Below, piece after piece: positions 24,717-33,377 of a stretch of DNA of 35,314 nucleotides. The notes beneath the pieces were generated by a model that worked only from the letters and a program-made list of their open reading frames with translations, was not told the origin of the DNA and did not search any database. Location of the stretch: the NCBI GenBank assembly GCA_002968845.1, contig PVBG01000038.1:1-35314 (forward strand). The letters run 5' to 3'. This DNA comes from Neorhizobium tomejilense (GTDB lineage: Bacteria > Pseudomonadota > Alphaproteobacteria > Rhizobiales > Rhizobiaceae). The position numbers and the translations under genes were made by a program. Numbering within the stretch: the first letter of the stretch is position 1; every line of letters starts with the position of its first letter.

Positions 24717-26528
24717 CTAAAAACCGGCTTTTACCAGGCCTTCCCGGTAAAGTTCCTTCTGCCATTGCTCTTTGACCGGCAGCACGGAGAGCCATTTGTC
24801 GAGATCGAATTGCGGATTGAGCTCCTGAGCCTTGCGGCGATGGGCGCGTGCCTTCGCGGTATCGCCAGCCATAGCATAACTCGCCGCAAGCAATCTCCGG
24901 GCCGACGAGGAGTCGCCCATTCGGTCGATGTAGCTGATAGCCTGATGAAATTCACCCAGGAAATAGCTGGCGCCGGCCGCAATCCAGAAATAATCGTCGG
25001 GGCATATCGGATTTAAGCGGATCGCTTTGTTGATCTTTGCCAACCCATCGGCGGGCTTCGATGCATGAACCAGAGCGTCGGCATACCCGCATATTGCGTC
25101 GGCAAGGTGTGGGCTCAATCCCTCCGCGCGATCGAATGCCTCTAGGCTCCCGTCGACATCGCCGCGGTAAAGCCTCGATAGCCCAAGCTCGCGGTGCGCC
25201 GATGCCAGTTCCGGCTCCAAGGCCACCGCTTTTCTTGCCGTTTCCTCCGCCTGAACCAGCAGTTCGGTCTCTCCCCGTGCCGTCAAGACCCATTCCCAGG
25301 AGTAGGTACGGGACAAACCCGCCAACGCCGGCGCGAAATCCCCGCGCATTCGCAGCGTTTCTCGAAATGCATTTCTAGCCCGGCGCACGTCAGGGAGCGT
25401 GAACTTGTTGAGATGCTGGGCGCTTGCAAGATAGGACCTATAGACATCCGGATGAGCACGGTAATCGGCGAGCACAATTTCGGTGCGCTGGAGGTGGCCG
25501 CTGATGGCCATCACGATCATCTGCGCCACTTGTCTGCGGTGTGAAGCAAGTGAGCTGGCATTGAGGCGGAAGCGTTCCGCCCACAAAACGCTGTCCGAGG
25601 GAAGGAAGATCATCTGCACGAAGAGACCTTCGCTGCTGATGTTGGTGTCGAGGACGTAGGAGATGGAATGTCTCTCCAGCTGAGCCATCTTATCCGCATC
25701 CTGCCGGATGCGGGCAGCCGTATACGGAGCAACGACCGCCACCGTCCTCAAGGAGCAAAGACTTATCGTGATATCTTCCATCAATGCGCGGGCTGGATAA
25801 GCCGCGTTTTGCTCTGCTTCCTGGGGGGGAAGCAATACCAGCCGGGGCAGTTCCGTGGGCATTGAGGGGACGACTGCTGTCCCTACGGGCAACGTGAACT
25901 CAGCTCGACTGACCGATGATCTAGAGGATCCAATTTGGTCTTCATGACGATGCGCCCCAAGCAGCACCTCGCGTACGGCGGAATCGCCCGGATCGTGTTC
26001 GAGGAGTTGTTTTGCGCTATCCTTGACATCGGCCCATTCCGACCGACTTGCCGCGGCAGCTTGTGCCTCGAAGAGCCCCGCGCGAAAACGTTGCCACTGG
26101 ACCGACCGTTGTTTCTCGACCCATGGTTTTAGGCCGACAGGTAAATTGGCTTCATCCATAAACTGCCGCGTCATCAATTTCGACATTGCGTTCAATCGCG
26201 GCAGCGCTTCAAGATCACTGGAGAAGACGGAGAAATCCGCCTCAACGGGCTCGGCGGATAGCTGTACGGTCGAAGCCGTGAAATCGAGTGGCGCGGGCCA
26301 GCCGTCCACGGCGCATTTGCGCACGCGCTCGGTCATTTTTCGAAAGTTGATCTTGGCGGCGTCTTGATCGCCTGCCCAAAGCAGTCGCGCCAGATAATCT
26401 CGCGGCAGTTCAAATTCACCGCTGGCCAACATATAGGCGAGGCCGAACAGTGCCTTCTGTGGCAGTGGCAGCGTCCCTCGGTCCTCGTCAGCAAGCCAAA
26501 GGCCTCCGAATGTCACAAGCCGGAGCAT
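24717..26528 (-). CDS. SARP-like regulator with TolB-like and TPR domains
   Basis: A 603-residue regulator. Residues 1-75 form an OmpR/SARP-like winged helix (LPLPQKALFGLAYMLASGEF, ARLLWAGDQDAAKINFRKMT). Residues ~90-200 resemble the BTAD helical domain. The middle (about 230-345) has the LPRLVLLPP...ALMEDITISLCSL pattern of the TolB-like domain found in CadC and cyclase-TPR proteins. The C-terminal ~250 residues are TPR repeats (ASAHRELGLSRLYRGDVDGS). No NB-ARC ATPase domain is present. It starts 12 bases after the XRE gene stop and ends 33 bases before the small gene, so it is a likely activator of its own operon. Confidence 0.75.
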   Translation of the reverse strand: MLRLVTFGGLWLADEDRGTLPLPQKALFGLAYMLASGEFELPRDYLARLLWAGDQDAAKINFRKMTERVRKCAVDGWPAPLDFTASTVQLSAEPVEADFSVFSSDLEALPRLNAMSKLMTRQFMDEANLPVGLKPWVEKQRSVQWQRFRAGLFEAQAAAASRSEWADVKDSAKQLLEHDPGDSAVREVLLGAHRHEDQIGSSRSSVSRAEFTLPVGTAVVPSMPTELPRLVLLPPQEAEQNAAYPARALMEDITISLCSLRTVAVVAPYTAARIRQDADKMAQLERHSISYVLDTNISSEGLFVQMIFLPSDSVLWAERFRLNASSLASHRRQVAQMIVMAISGHLQRTEIVLADYRAHPDVYRSYLASAQHLNKFTLPDVRRARNAFRETLRMRGDFAPALAGLSRTYSWEWVLTARGETELLVQAEETARKAVALEPELASAHRELGLSRLYRGDVDGSLEAFDRAEGLSPHLADAICGYADALVHASKPADGLAKINKAIRLNPICPDDYFWIAAGASYFLGEFHQAISYIDRMGDSSSARRLLAASYAMAGDTAKARAHRRKAQELNPQFDLDKWLSVLPVKEQWQKELYREGLVKAGF

Positions 26529-26540
26529 CGGAACGATCCG

Positions 26541-26981
26541 TTAACGCGTTGCGCCCGGATCCGCGTGATCGCGATCCAGACCTGACGGGGCCCCCAGGGA
26601 TTTGACCAGTTGAACGATGTTTTGGCGCAGCTTCGCATTCGCCACCCTCTGGAATGCCAGATTGAGTTCCACCCCCTCGCGGGTTGCCAGAAAGGAGGTC
26701 ACCGCATCTTCCTCGTGCACGACAGGCTTGCTATCGGTCGTCGATGACGGGATTGGCGCATCGGCAAAGAAATAGCCAACAGGCGTGTCCAGTATAGTTG
26801 CAATCATCTGAAGACGACTGGCGCCAACCCGATTGGCTCCCTTTTCGTATTTCTGCACTTGCTGGAAAGTAATCCCAAGCCCGTCGGCCAGTTTCTCCTG
26901 AGACATCTTCAGCATGGCCCGCCTCAGCCGGATCCTTGATCCAACATGTATATCAATCGGGTTCGGCTTCTTCTGATCCAT
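26541..26981 (-). CDS. XRE-family HTH regulator
   Basis: A 146-residue Cro/CI-type regulator. The helix-turn-helix covers about residues 10-70 (VGSRIRLRRAMLKMSQEKLA, GITFQQVQKYEKGANRVGAS). The extension ends FFADAPIP and a helical tail, as in the common alphaproteobacterial XRE proteins of the PraR type. The ATG at 26981 has AGAGGG about 8 bases upstream; the frame to 27149 has no ribosome-binding site. It is the first gene of the operon, so it probably controls it, perhaps as an autorepressor. Confidence 0.85.
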   Translation of the reverse strand: MDQKKPNPIDIHVGSRIRLRRAMLKMSQEKLADGLGITFQQVQKYEKGANRVGASRLQMIATILDTPVGYFFADAPIPSSTTDSKPVVHEEDAVTSFLATREGVELNLAFQRVANAKLRQNIVQLVKSLGAPSGLDRDHADPGATR

Positions 26982-27325
26982 CACTGCACCCTCTGTCACC
27001 GCTACACAGTGGTATAAACGGAGACTTCGTGCAACTGGGACCTGCCGGCAAAGGTGTGCACCATGTAGATTCATGGCAAACCACGACCTGCGCGCCTTCC
27101 AAGCTTTTCCAGTGCGCCTGATCTGGGCGCGGAGTTTCTGTCGGGACACTTCCGCAGGCGTTTTTTAGCCAAGGCTTCTCGATGGCGAAGATCATCTGCG
27201 TCGCCTCGCTTGCTCTCTAACTCGCTATTCCGCGCTTCGAAACGTTCCTAGCAGTCTTTTGCAATTCCGAGATCCAGCTACCAGTATGCGATCTCTGCAG
27301 TCGCCGGGCATCAAGGGAGGGGACC
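26982..27325. other. Divergent intergenic region
   Basis: These 344 bases separate the XRE-led operon (leftward) from the TctC gene (rightward) and must hold both promoters. I found no convincing -35/-10 pair, no operator-like palindrome longer than 6 bp per arm and no further gene. The open minus frame in it is an upstream extension of the XRE gene without a start signal. Confidence 0.5.
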
Positions 27326-28303
27326 ATGGTTCACTGGAAAAATTGGATGAGGAATGGCTTGGGTGCGGCGGCGGGGGTGCTGTTTTATACGGTGGGCGCC
27401 TGGGCAGCCGATCAGTATCCCATCTCGACGGTGCGCATGATCGTGCCCTACGCCCCTGGCGGCGGCGGTGACATAACCGGCCGGATGATCGCGGATGAAC
27501 TCAGCAAGCGTCTTAAGACCACGGTGGTCATCGAGAACATCGGTGGCGCTAGCGGCACGATCGGCACCGAAAAGGCGGCCCGCGCCAAGCCGGACGGAGG
27601 GACGCTGCTTCTCGCCGGCAGCGCCATCTTCACGATCGCGCCGCATATCACCAGGATCGGTTTCGATCCCCTCAAGGATTTCGTCGCCATCGCCAATGTC
27701 AGCGAATCCGTGCGCATGCTGAGTGTGCCGGCATCGCTCGGGGTGAAAAGTTACCAGGAACTGGTGGCCTACGGGAAAGCCAATCCAGGAACCCTGAACT
27801 ACGCTTCGGTGGGGGTCGGTTCGACCGGCCATATTATCGGCGTGGATTTTCTGCGGACTGTGGGCGTCACTGCCAGGCACATTCCCTATAGTGGGGCCTC
27901 GCAAGCGGTTCAGGCGCTTCTCTCGGGAGATGTGCAGTTCGTCATCGACGCAATGGTCATTCCGCCGTCGCGCGAAGGCAAGCTCGTGCCCATCGCCGTG
28001 CCGAGCGAGGCGCGCCTGCCTGACTTCCCTGAGGTGCCGACGTTCCGGGAAGTGGGCCTGAAGGACATCCGCTCCGGTGGCTGGCAGGCGGTCATGGCGC
28101 CCGCCGGCACGCCGAAGGAACTTGTCGTCATGATCGAGAAGGCGCTGAAGGACGCCGATGCCAGCCCGGAATTCCGCGCTGCTCTCACCCGCGCCGGCTT
28201 CTCGCCGCGCTTCCGCACCAGCGTGCAGCTTCAGCAGGAGCTTGAGGCCGAATATGCCTATTTCGGCGAGTTGCTGAAGAGCATGGAGCTCCCCAAGAAA
28301 TAA
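27326..28303 (+). CDS. TctC/Bug-family solute receptor
   Basis: A 325-residue periplasmic binding protein of the tripartite tricarboxylate transporter (TTT) family. The signal peptide runs to about residue 27 (VGAWA). The mature part begins DQYPISTVRMIVPYAPGGGG, the Bug motif, then ADELSKRLKTTVVIENIGGA; the mid-region GVGSTGHIIGVDFL and HIPYSGASQAVQALLSGDV are also typical. GGGAGG lies just upstream of the ATG. Bug receptors bind carboxylates; the ligand is unknown. The TctA/TctB permease genes lie convergent at 29849-31808, so one transporter is split across two transcription units. Confidence 0.88.
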   Translation: MVHWKNWMRNGLGAAAGVLFYTVGAWAADQYPISTVRMIVPYAPGGGGDITGRMIADELSKRLKTTVVIENIGGASGTIGTEKAARAKPDGGTLLLAGSAIFTIAPHITRIGFDPLKDFVAIANVSESVRMLSVPASLGVKSYQELVAYGKANPGTLNYASVGVGSTGHIIGVDFLRTVGVTARHIPYSGASQAVQALLSGDVQFVIDAMVIPPSREGKLVPIAVPSEARLPDFPEVPTFREVGLKDIRSGGWQAVMAPAGTPKELVVMIEKALKDADASPEFRAALTRAGFSPRFRTSVQLQQELEAEYAYFGELLKSMELPKK

Positions 28304-28394
28304 CCCGTCGGAGCAATCCGGATAAGACAGCCACACCAACACGCGCGGACCTGCTGGCGCGTATCGTTTAGTATAGGCCAACAAGGATCCAAAT

Positions 28395-29798
28395 ATGCAG
28401 GAGAGACGCTCGACCGCCCCGACCCTGAGCGCCAAGGTGGCGGAATGGATGACAGGGTTTCCGCTCGATACGGTTCCGGCAGACGTCCTGGAAAATACGA
28501 AATTGCGGATTTTGGACGTCGTCGGGGTGATGATCGCATCGAGCCGGCTCGACGTAGTTTCGGCCGCACGGCGCTCCGTGGCGGAATCGGACGGCGGCCA
28601 GGGGAGCGCCTTTTCCGTGATGGGCGTTGCGCCTTCGACACCCGCGAGTGCGGCCTTCATCAACGGGGTCATGTCCGCCGTTCTCGAATTCGACGACACA
28701 CATATCCAGTCTAACATCCATGCGACCGGTGTCGTGCTGTCGGCCCTGCTGCCGGAATGCGAGCGTCTCGGTCTTTCGGGTAAGAACCTGTTGGACGCCG
28801 CGCTGATCGGCAGCGAGCTGTTATGCCGTCTTGGCCTCATCTCACCGGTGCGGATGCATGAGGTGGGGTTCCATCCGAGTTCCGTCTATGGCGTCTTCGG
28901 CGCGGCCTGGGGGCTTGCGCATCTACGGGGCTTTTCGGTCGAGCAGACGGTGCATGCGATCGGTACGGCGGCCAGCCTCTCGGCGGGCTCGATTGCCTCG
29001 TTTGAAGACGGTACCTCGACCAAAACCTTGCATATCGGCATGGCGGCATCGTCGGCAATCCGCGCTGTCGCACTGGCGAACCAGGGCATTTCCGGTCCCT
29101 ATCCGGTCTTCGAAGGCAAGTTCGGCTGGTTCAAGAGCTATTTTCAGTCCAAACCCGAGTTCCGTTTTTCGGCACTGACGGACGAACTCGGCGAGCGCTG
29201 GGAAGTGTTGAACATCGCCTCGAAGGCGCATCCTTGCGCATATACGATGATCCCGTTCATCGCCGCGGCGATCGAGCTTCGCGATGCTCATGGCGTCAAG
29301 CCGGAAGATGTGGATGTCATCTATTGCGATATAATGCCCCGTTCCTTTGCGACCGTCTGCGAGCCGGTCGAAGAAAAGCGCCGGCCGCGGACCTCCTGGC
29401 ACGGGCGTATCAGCTTGCAACATACGGTCGCCGAAGCGCTGGTGCTTGGCCGGATGGACAAGGATGCCTACGCGCCGGAGAACCTCGTCAACCCGCTCAT
29501 CAACGCGATGGCAGATAAGGTCATCCACCGGCCGGATTTGGTGGCCGCACATGATATCAGCCGTTCGCGCGCGACCGTCTCCGTCCGCCTGAAAGATGGA
29601 CGCGAACTATCTCATACGATCGAGGATATGCCGGGCACCCGCCGCAACCCGGTCGCCCGCGAGGGCTATCTGCAGAAATTCCGGGCGAATGTTCGTGGCG
29701 TGATTTCCGACGCGGCGGGCCAGGAACTGGCGACAGCTCTGCTCAATTTGGAGGAAGCCGAGGACATTGGCGCTCTGTTCAGGGGGCTGCGCGGGTAA
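28395..29798 (+). CDS. MmgE/PrpD-family protein
   Basis: A 467-residue member of the MmgE/PrpD family, which includes 2-methylcitrate dehydratase, cis-aconitate decarboxylase and iminodisuccinate epimerase. The N-terminal helical domain carries FINGVMSAVLEFDDTH, and a helix with SNIHATGVVLSALL follows. The C-terminal domain has KAHPCAYTMIPFI. AAGGA lies before the ATG. It follows the TctC gene by 91 bases and is probably in its operon, so its substrate is likely the carboxylate taken up by the TTT transporter. The exact reaction cannot be assigned. The 91-base gap has only a weak 6-bp stem (ACGCGC...GCGCGT). Confidence 0.85.
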   Translation: MQERRSTAPTLSAKVAEWMTGFPLDTVPADVLENTKLRILDVVGVMIASSRLDVVSAARRSVAESDGGQGSAFSVMGVAPSTPASAAFINGVMSAVLEFDDTHIQSNIHATGVVLSALLPECERLGLSGKNLLDAALIGSELLCRLGLISPVRMHEVGFHPSSVYGVFGAAWGLAHLRGFSVEQTVHAIGTAASLSAGSIASFEDGTSTKTLHIGMAASSAIRAVALANQGISGPYPVFEGKFGWFKSYFQSKPEFRFSALTDELGERWEVLNIASKAHPCAYTMIPFIAAAIELRDAHGVKPEDVDVIYCDIMPRSFATVCEPVEEKRRPRTSWHGRISLQHTVAEALVLGRMDKDAYAPENLVNPLINAMADKVIHRPDLVAAHDISRSRATVSVRLKDGRELSHTIEDMPGTRRNPVAREGYLQKFRANVRGVISDAAGQELATALLNLEEAEDIGALFRGLRG

Positions 29799-29848
29799 AG
29801 TCACTGATGGCACTCGAATTTACAGCCGCCCGGAGGACGACGTAGGCC

Positions 29849-31348
29849 TCAATCCGCCGCCTCCTGTGCGCCTTTCCTTACGAAAGATGTGGTGGCAGCC
29901 AGCAGGATCGCGATGCCGAGGACCACGAAGGTGAGGCTGATCGGGCGGTTGATAAAGGTCATTGGATCGCCGCGCGACAGTGACAGGGCACGTCTGAAAT
30001 TCTCCTCGAACATCGGCCCGAGCACGAAGCCGAGGATGAACATGGCAAGGCTGCAGTCGGCACGCTTCAGGAGGTAGCCGACGACCCCGAAGATGACGAG
30101 GGTCAGGATCTGCAACGATGAGAAACCGATCGAAAAGACCCCGACGCAGGCAAAGGCGAGGACGAACAGATAGAGCCAGTGATACGGCACGGTCAGCAGC
30201 GTCACCCACAGGCCGATCAGCGGCAGATTGAGGATGACGAGCATCAGGTTGCCGATCCACATCGATCCGACCAGTCCCCAGAAAAGCTGCGGATTGTTGG
30301 TAATCATGCTCGGGCCCGGATTGACGCCCTGGATCAGCAGCGCACCGAGGAAGAGCGCCATGACCGGGCTGCCGGGCACGCCGAGCATCAGAGTGGGGAT
30401 GAAGGCGGTCTGCGATGCCGCATTGTTGGCCGCCTCGGGAGCCGCAACACCTTCAACCGCGCCGCTGCCGAAACGACCGGGCTGTTTCGAAATGCTCTTC
30501 TCGACCATGTAGGCGGAGAACGAACTCATCGCGAGGCCTGCGCCGGGCAGCATGCCGAGGAACGACCCGAGCGCCGTGCCGCGCAATACGGCCGGCCAGG
30601 CCTGACGGAATTCCTCGCGGTTCGGCCAGAGACGGCCGACCTTTGAGGTGACCAGTTCCGGCGTCCCCGTGCTGCCGATTGTGGTGATGATTTCCGATAC
30701 CGCGAAAAGGCCGACGGCAAGCACCGCGAAGTCGATACCGTCGCGAAGTTCCGCAATCCCGAAGGTGAACCGGAAGACGCCGGAGGCGACATCGGCACCC
30801 GCCAAGCCCAGAAGCACGCCGAGAACTGCCGAGCCGATGCCCTTGACGAAACCGCCCTTGGCAATCGAGGCGGTAGCGACAAGCGCGCAGAAGACGAGGG
30901 CGGCATATTCCGCCGAGCCGAATTTCGCGGCTACCGAGGCCATGGCGGGTGCCGCAAGCGCGATCAGCAGCGTGCCGACGGTGCCGGCAAAGAAGGAACC
31001 AAGCGCGGCAATGGCGAGCGCCGAGCCTGCGCGACCCTGACGTGCCATCTGGTAGCCATCCAGGCAGGTGACCGCCGACGATGCTTCGCCGGGAAGATTG
31101 AGCAAGATCGAGGTCGTCGATCCGCCATAGGCGGCGCCATAATAGATGCCGGCCAGCAGGATCACCGAACCTTCTGGCGGTAGTCCGAAAGTCAGCGGCA
31201 GGAGCAGCGAGATAGTGATGATCGGGCCTACGCCCGGCAGCACGCCGATGGCGGTTCCGAGCGTGACGCCGAGTAAGCAATAGAAGAGGTTGTCGATGCT
31301 GGCGGCGACTTGCAAGCCCAGCGCAAGGGAAGAAACGAAGTCCAGCAC
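29849..31348 (-). CDS. TctA-family large permease subunit
   Basis: A 499-residue, 11-12 helix permease of the TTT family. The diagnostic signatures are present: TLGTAIGVLPGVGPIITISL near residue 33, GIYYGAAYGGSTTSILLNLP near 70, and the related second-half segment FLGMLPGAGLAMSSF. The start is GTG at 31348, one base after the tctB stop, so the two are coupled. It works with TctB in the membrane and with a TctC-type receptor in the periplasm, driven by an ion gradient. It ends 50 bases from the PrpD gene end, with no clear terminator between. Confidence 0.92.
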   Translation of the reverse strand: MLDFVSSLALGLQVAASIDNLFYCLLGVTLGTAIGVLPGVGPIITISLLLPLTFGLPPEGSVILLAGIYYGAAYGGSTTSILLNLPGEASSAVTCLDGYQMARQGRAGSALAIAALGSFFAGTVGTLLIALAAPAMASVAAKFGSAEYAALVFCALVATASIAKGGFVKGIGSAVLGVLLGLAGADVASGVFRFTFGIAELRDGIDFAVLAVGLFAVSEIITTIGSTGTPELVTSKVGRLWPNREEFRQAWPAVLRGTALGSFLGMLPGAGLAMSSFSAYMVEKSISKQPGRFGSGAVEGVAAPEAANNAASQTAFIPTLMLGVPGSPVMALFLGALLIQGVNPGPSMITNNPQLFWGLVGSMWIGNLMLVILNLPLIGLWVTLLTVPYHWLYLFVLAFACVGVFSIGFSSLQILTLVIFGVVGYLLKRADCSLAMFILGFVLGPMFEENFRRALSLSRGDPMTFINRPISLTFVVLGIAILLAATTSFVRKGAQEAAD

Positions 31349-31349
31349 G

Positions 31350-31808
31350 CTAGATACTCCAGTCGAACAGGTGGAATGGAATGCCGAGACCGAAATGGAA
31401 GATGCCCAGGATGATGGCGACGATCGCCAGGGTCAGGGCGGGCAATTCCTTCAGCCGGCTGCGTTTGTCCGCAAGCCAGCCGAGACCGATCAGTGCGACG
31501 ACGCTTGGCAGCAGTCCCACACGGTCGATAAGCAGGCTGAAGACAAACAGCGCCGCGAGGATCGCCAGGAATGGCCGGATTTCCTCGCGCGGTATGAGCG
31601 CAATGGCTGCCGCACCCGCATTCGCCAGTGTGGCTTTCATCAGGAGGGCTATGCCGAAGACGGAGAGTGTCGTGCCAAGCAACACCGGTAGGGCGCCCGG
31701 CCCCATTTCCGAAAGGTCGCCGAAGCCGTAGTCCAGGCCGAGATAGACGGCGATGCCGCCAGTTGCGGCGAACAGGATACCCACCGCATGGTCTGCATGA
31801 AATGTCAT
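31350..31808 (-). CDS. TctB-family small permease subunit
   Basis: A 152-residue membrane protein with four predicted helices, the size and shape of TctB. AVGILFAATGGIAVYLGLDY forms the first helix, MGPGALPVLLG is the family's loop motif, and the C-terminal two helices are LPALTLAIVAIILGIFHFGL and neighbours. The start at 31808 (ATG, GGGAT upstream) is preferred to a TTG four codons earlier. It is the first gene of the tctBA pair. The 255 bases between it and the IS3 element at 32064 show nothing I can recognise. Confidence 0.87.
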   Translation of the reverse strand: MTFHADHAVGILFAATGGIAVYLGLDYGFGDLSEMGPGALPVLLGTTLSVFGIALLMKATLANAGAAAIALIPREEIRPFLAILAALFVFSLLIDRVGLLPSVVALIGLGWLADKRSRLKELPALTLAIVAIILGIFHFGLGIPFHLFDWSI

Positions 31809-32063
31809 GATCGATCCCAATGTTCGAGGCCAGTGCCCAGGCCTATGTTCAAGCTATGCTGGCTTGACTGATCTGCGCTGGAGATCTGTTGGCGGCCGAC
31901 TAAATCCCAAGTTGTTCCCACCCTCCTTCGCAACGAGCTGAAGATATCGGCCGAGACAGATGGCTAGCCTACAAGAAGGCGGCTATACAAAGATAAAGAC
32001 GGCTCGTTCCGATGTTCGAAACGGGCAGGTGCATATAGCGCGGTATGGTGGTTTCCATCTCTC

Positions 32064-32089
32064 TGAACCGCACCGGGTTTGCCGGAGGC
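32064..32089. repeat. IS3-family terminal inverted repeat, orfB-side end
   Basis: 26 bases starting TGAACCGCACCGGG, the exact reverse complement of 33352-33377. The orfB stop lies 13 bases inside it. Confidence 0.85.
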
Positions 32090-32102
32090 CATTTCGTTTA
32101 AG

Positions 32103-33002
32103 TTATGCGGCCATGGCTGGTTCGTCCAGCATGGCGTAGTACTGCTCTTCGGCTTCGGCTGGCGGTCCGATGGGCTCCAGAAGTCGTCGGTGGTTGAACC
32201 AGTCGACCCATTCAAGAGTGGCGAATTCCACTGTCTCGAAGCTCCTCCATGGTCCACGCCGATGTATGACCTCGGCCTTGTAGAGACCGTTGATTGTCTC
32301 GGCGAGGGCGTTGTCATAACTGTCGCCGACGCTTCCGACAGAAAGCTCTATGCCAGCTTCCGCCAAGCGCTCGGAATATCTAATCGACACGTATTGGGCA
32401 GATTCAACCGGTCGCCGCAACACTCTCGATCATATCCGATTTGAGCATCCCGTCGAAAGCCTCTGCAGGTGTGCGCCAACCCAGCGTCTTGCGGGGCCTG
32501 CTATTGAGAGTGTGCGCTGCAGCGCTGAGTTCATCAGGCCCTTGCTGGCTCAGATCTGTTCCTTTCGGAAAGTACTGGCGTAGCTGGCCGTTGGTGTTTT
32601 CGTTGCTGCCGCGTTGCCAGGGGCTTTGAACCGGCGGTTCACCCGGTCAAGCGGGCTCGGGGCCGTCTTGTCAGAGAATGTCGCGCGGATCGGCTTTCCG
32701 CGAATGATGCCCTGTAGGCTCATCGACCTCATAAGCCTGGCGACCGTGCAGCGGGCGACATCGAAGCCTTCACGCTTCAATTGCCGCCAGACCTTGCGAA
32801 CGCCATAGACGCGGAAGTTCTGCTCGAAGACACGACGTATCTCGATCTTCAGACTGATATCGCTGTGGGCGGGGATCGACAGGCGATCCACATCCAAGCG
32901 CTTGGCGACGTTCTCGTAGTAAGTTGACGGGGCAATCGGCAATAGTCTGCAGATCGGCTCGACCCCGAAGACGCCTCGGTGTTCGTCGATGAACGAGATC
33001 AT
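32103..33002 (-). pseudogene. IS3-family transposase OrfB, middle replaced
   Basis: The N-terminal part (33002 to about 32626) runs MISFIDEHRGVFGVEPICRL to LDRVNRRFKA. The C-terminal part (about 32396 to 32103) runs from QYVSIRYSERLAEAG through VGDSYDNALAETINGLYK to a normal end. The ~90-100 residues between, holding the first two catalytic Asp residues, are missing. Their place is taken by an IS30 fragment. The final Glu of the DDE triad (NALAETINGLYK) remains. The protein cannot be active. Confidence 0.8.
32397..32625 (-). mobile_element. IS30-family transposase 3' fragment inside IS3
   Basis: In one frame from 32625 to the TGA at 32404-32406 the minus strand encodes SPWQRGSNENTNGQLRQYFP, then KGTDLSQQG and LNSRPRKTLGWRTPAEAF, ending VAATG. 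This is the C-terminal catalytic end of IS30-family transposases, with the catalytic Glu in SNENTNG. It stops a few bases before IS3 orfB resumes at CAATAC, so the IS30 right end probably lies near 32397. The simplest history is an IS30 insertion in orfB followed by a deletion across orfB and the IS30 left part. Confidence 0.75.
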
Positions 33003-33324
33003 CGTTTGAAGGGGCGGTCGAGTTCCGCCATCGCGAAATAGCCAGACGCCTTGCGCAGAATCTCGTTGGCCTGACGAAGCTCACGGTTCTCCCGCTCAAG
33101 AGCCTTCATCTTCTCGACCACATCACTCGGCAAGCCTGCTCGTTTGCCGCTGTCGACCTCGGTCTTCTTCACCCATTCATGCAACGTGGCTGGCGAGCAT
33201 CCGATCTTGGCCGCAATAGATGAAACGGCAGCCCACCGTGACGGATGTTCTGCTTCATGATCCAGGACCATGCGATGGCACGCTCACGGACTTCAGGTGA
33301 AAACTTGTTCGTTGTCTTGCTCAT
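32999..33324 (-). pseudogene. IS3-family OrfA, frameshifted
   Basis: An ATG at 33324 starts MSKTTNKFSPEVRERAI, then one base is missing near 33273. The other frame continues MVLDHEAEHPSRWAAVSSIA, CSPATLHEWVKKTE and the Leu-rich helix LERENRELRQANEILRKASG. Its end overlaps orfB by 4 bases, the usual site of programmed frameshifting in IS3. The upstream frameshift is not programmed and breaks the gene. Confidence 0.75.
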
Positions 33325-33351
33325 GATGGCTCCACTTTCTCAGAAGTTGGA

Positions 33352-33377
33352 GCCTCCGGCAAACCCGGTGCGGTTCA
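33352..33377. repeat. IS3-family terminal inverted repeat, orfA-side end
   Basis: 26 bases ending CCCGGTGCGGTTCA, the exact reverse complement of 32064-32089. The orfA start codon lies 27 bases inside it. Confidence 0.85.

Larger units (their letters stand above)
32064..33377 (-). mobile_element. Decayed IS3-family element carrying an IS30 fragment
   Basis: A 1314-bp element bounded by perfect 26-bp inverted repeats that begin TGAACCGCACC and end GGTGCGGTTCA, the TG...CA ends usual for IS3. Inside, on the minus strand, are orfA (HTH plus Leu-rich helix) and orfB (DDE transposase). OrfA has a frameshift, and the middle of orfB is replaced by the 3' end of an IS30-family transposase gene. The three bases outside the ends (CTC and CTG) are not identical, so no clean target duplication is seen. 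It cannot transpose by itself. Confidence 0.85.

Noticed and set aside
28345..28370. Hairpin ACGCGC...GCGCGT between tctC and the PrpD gene
   Set aside because: A 6-bp stem with a 10-base loop and no T-run; it could occur by chance in GC-rich DNA.
27311..28840. 509-residue minus frame opposite tctC and the PrpD gene
   Set aside because: It has His/Arg-rich shadow composition and no domain, and both plus-strand genes have clear motifs.
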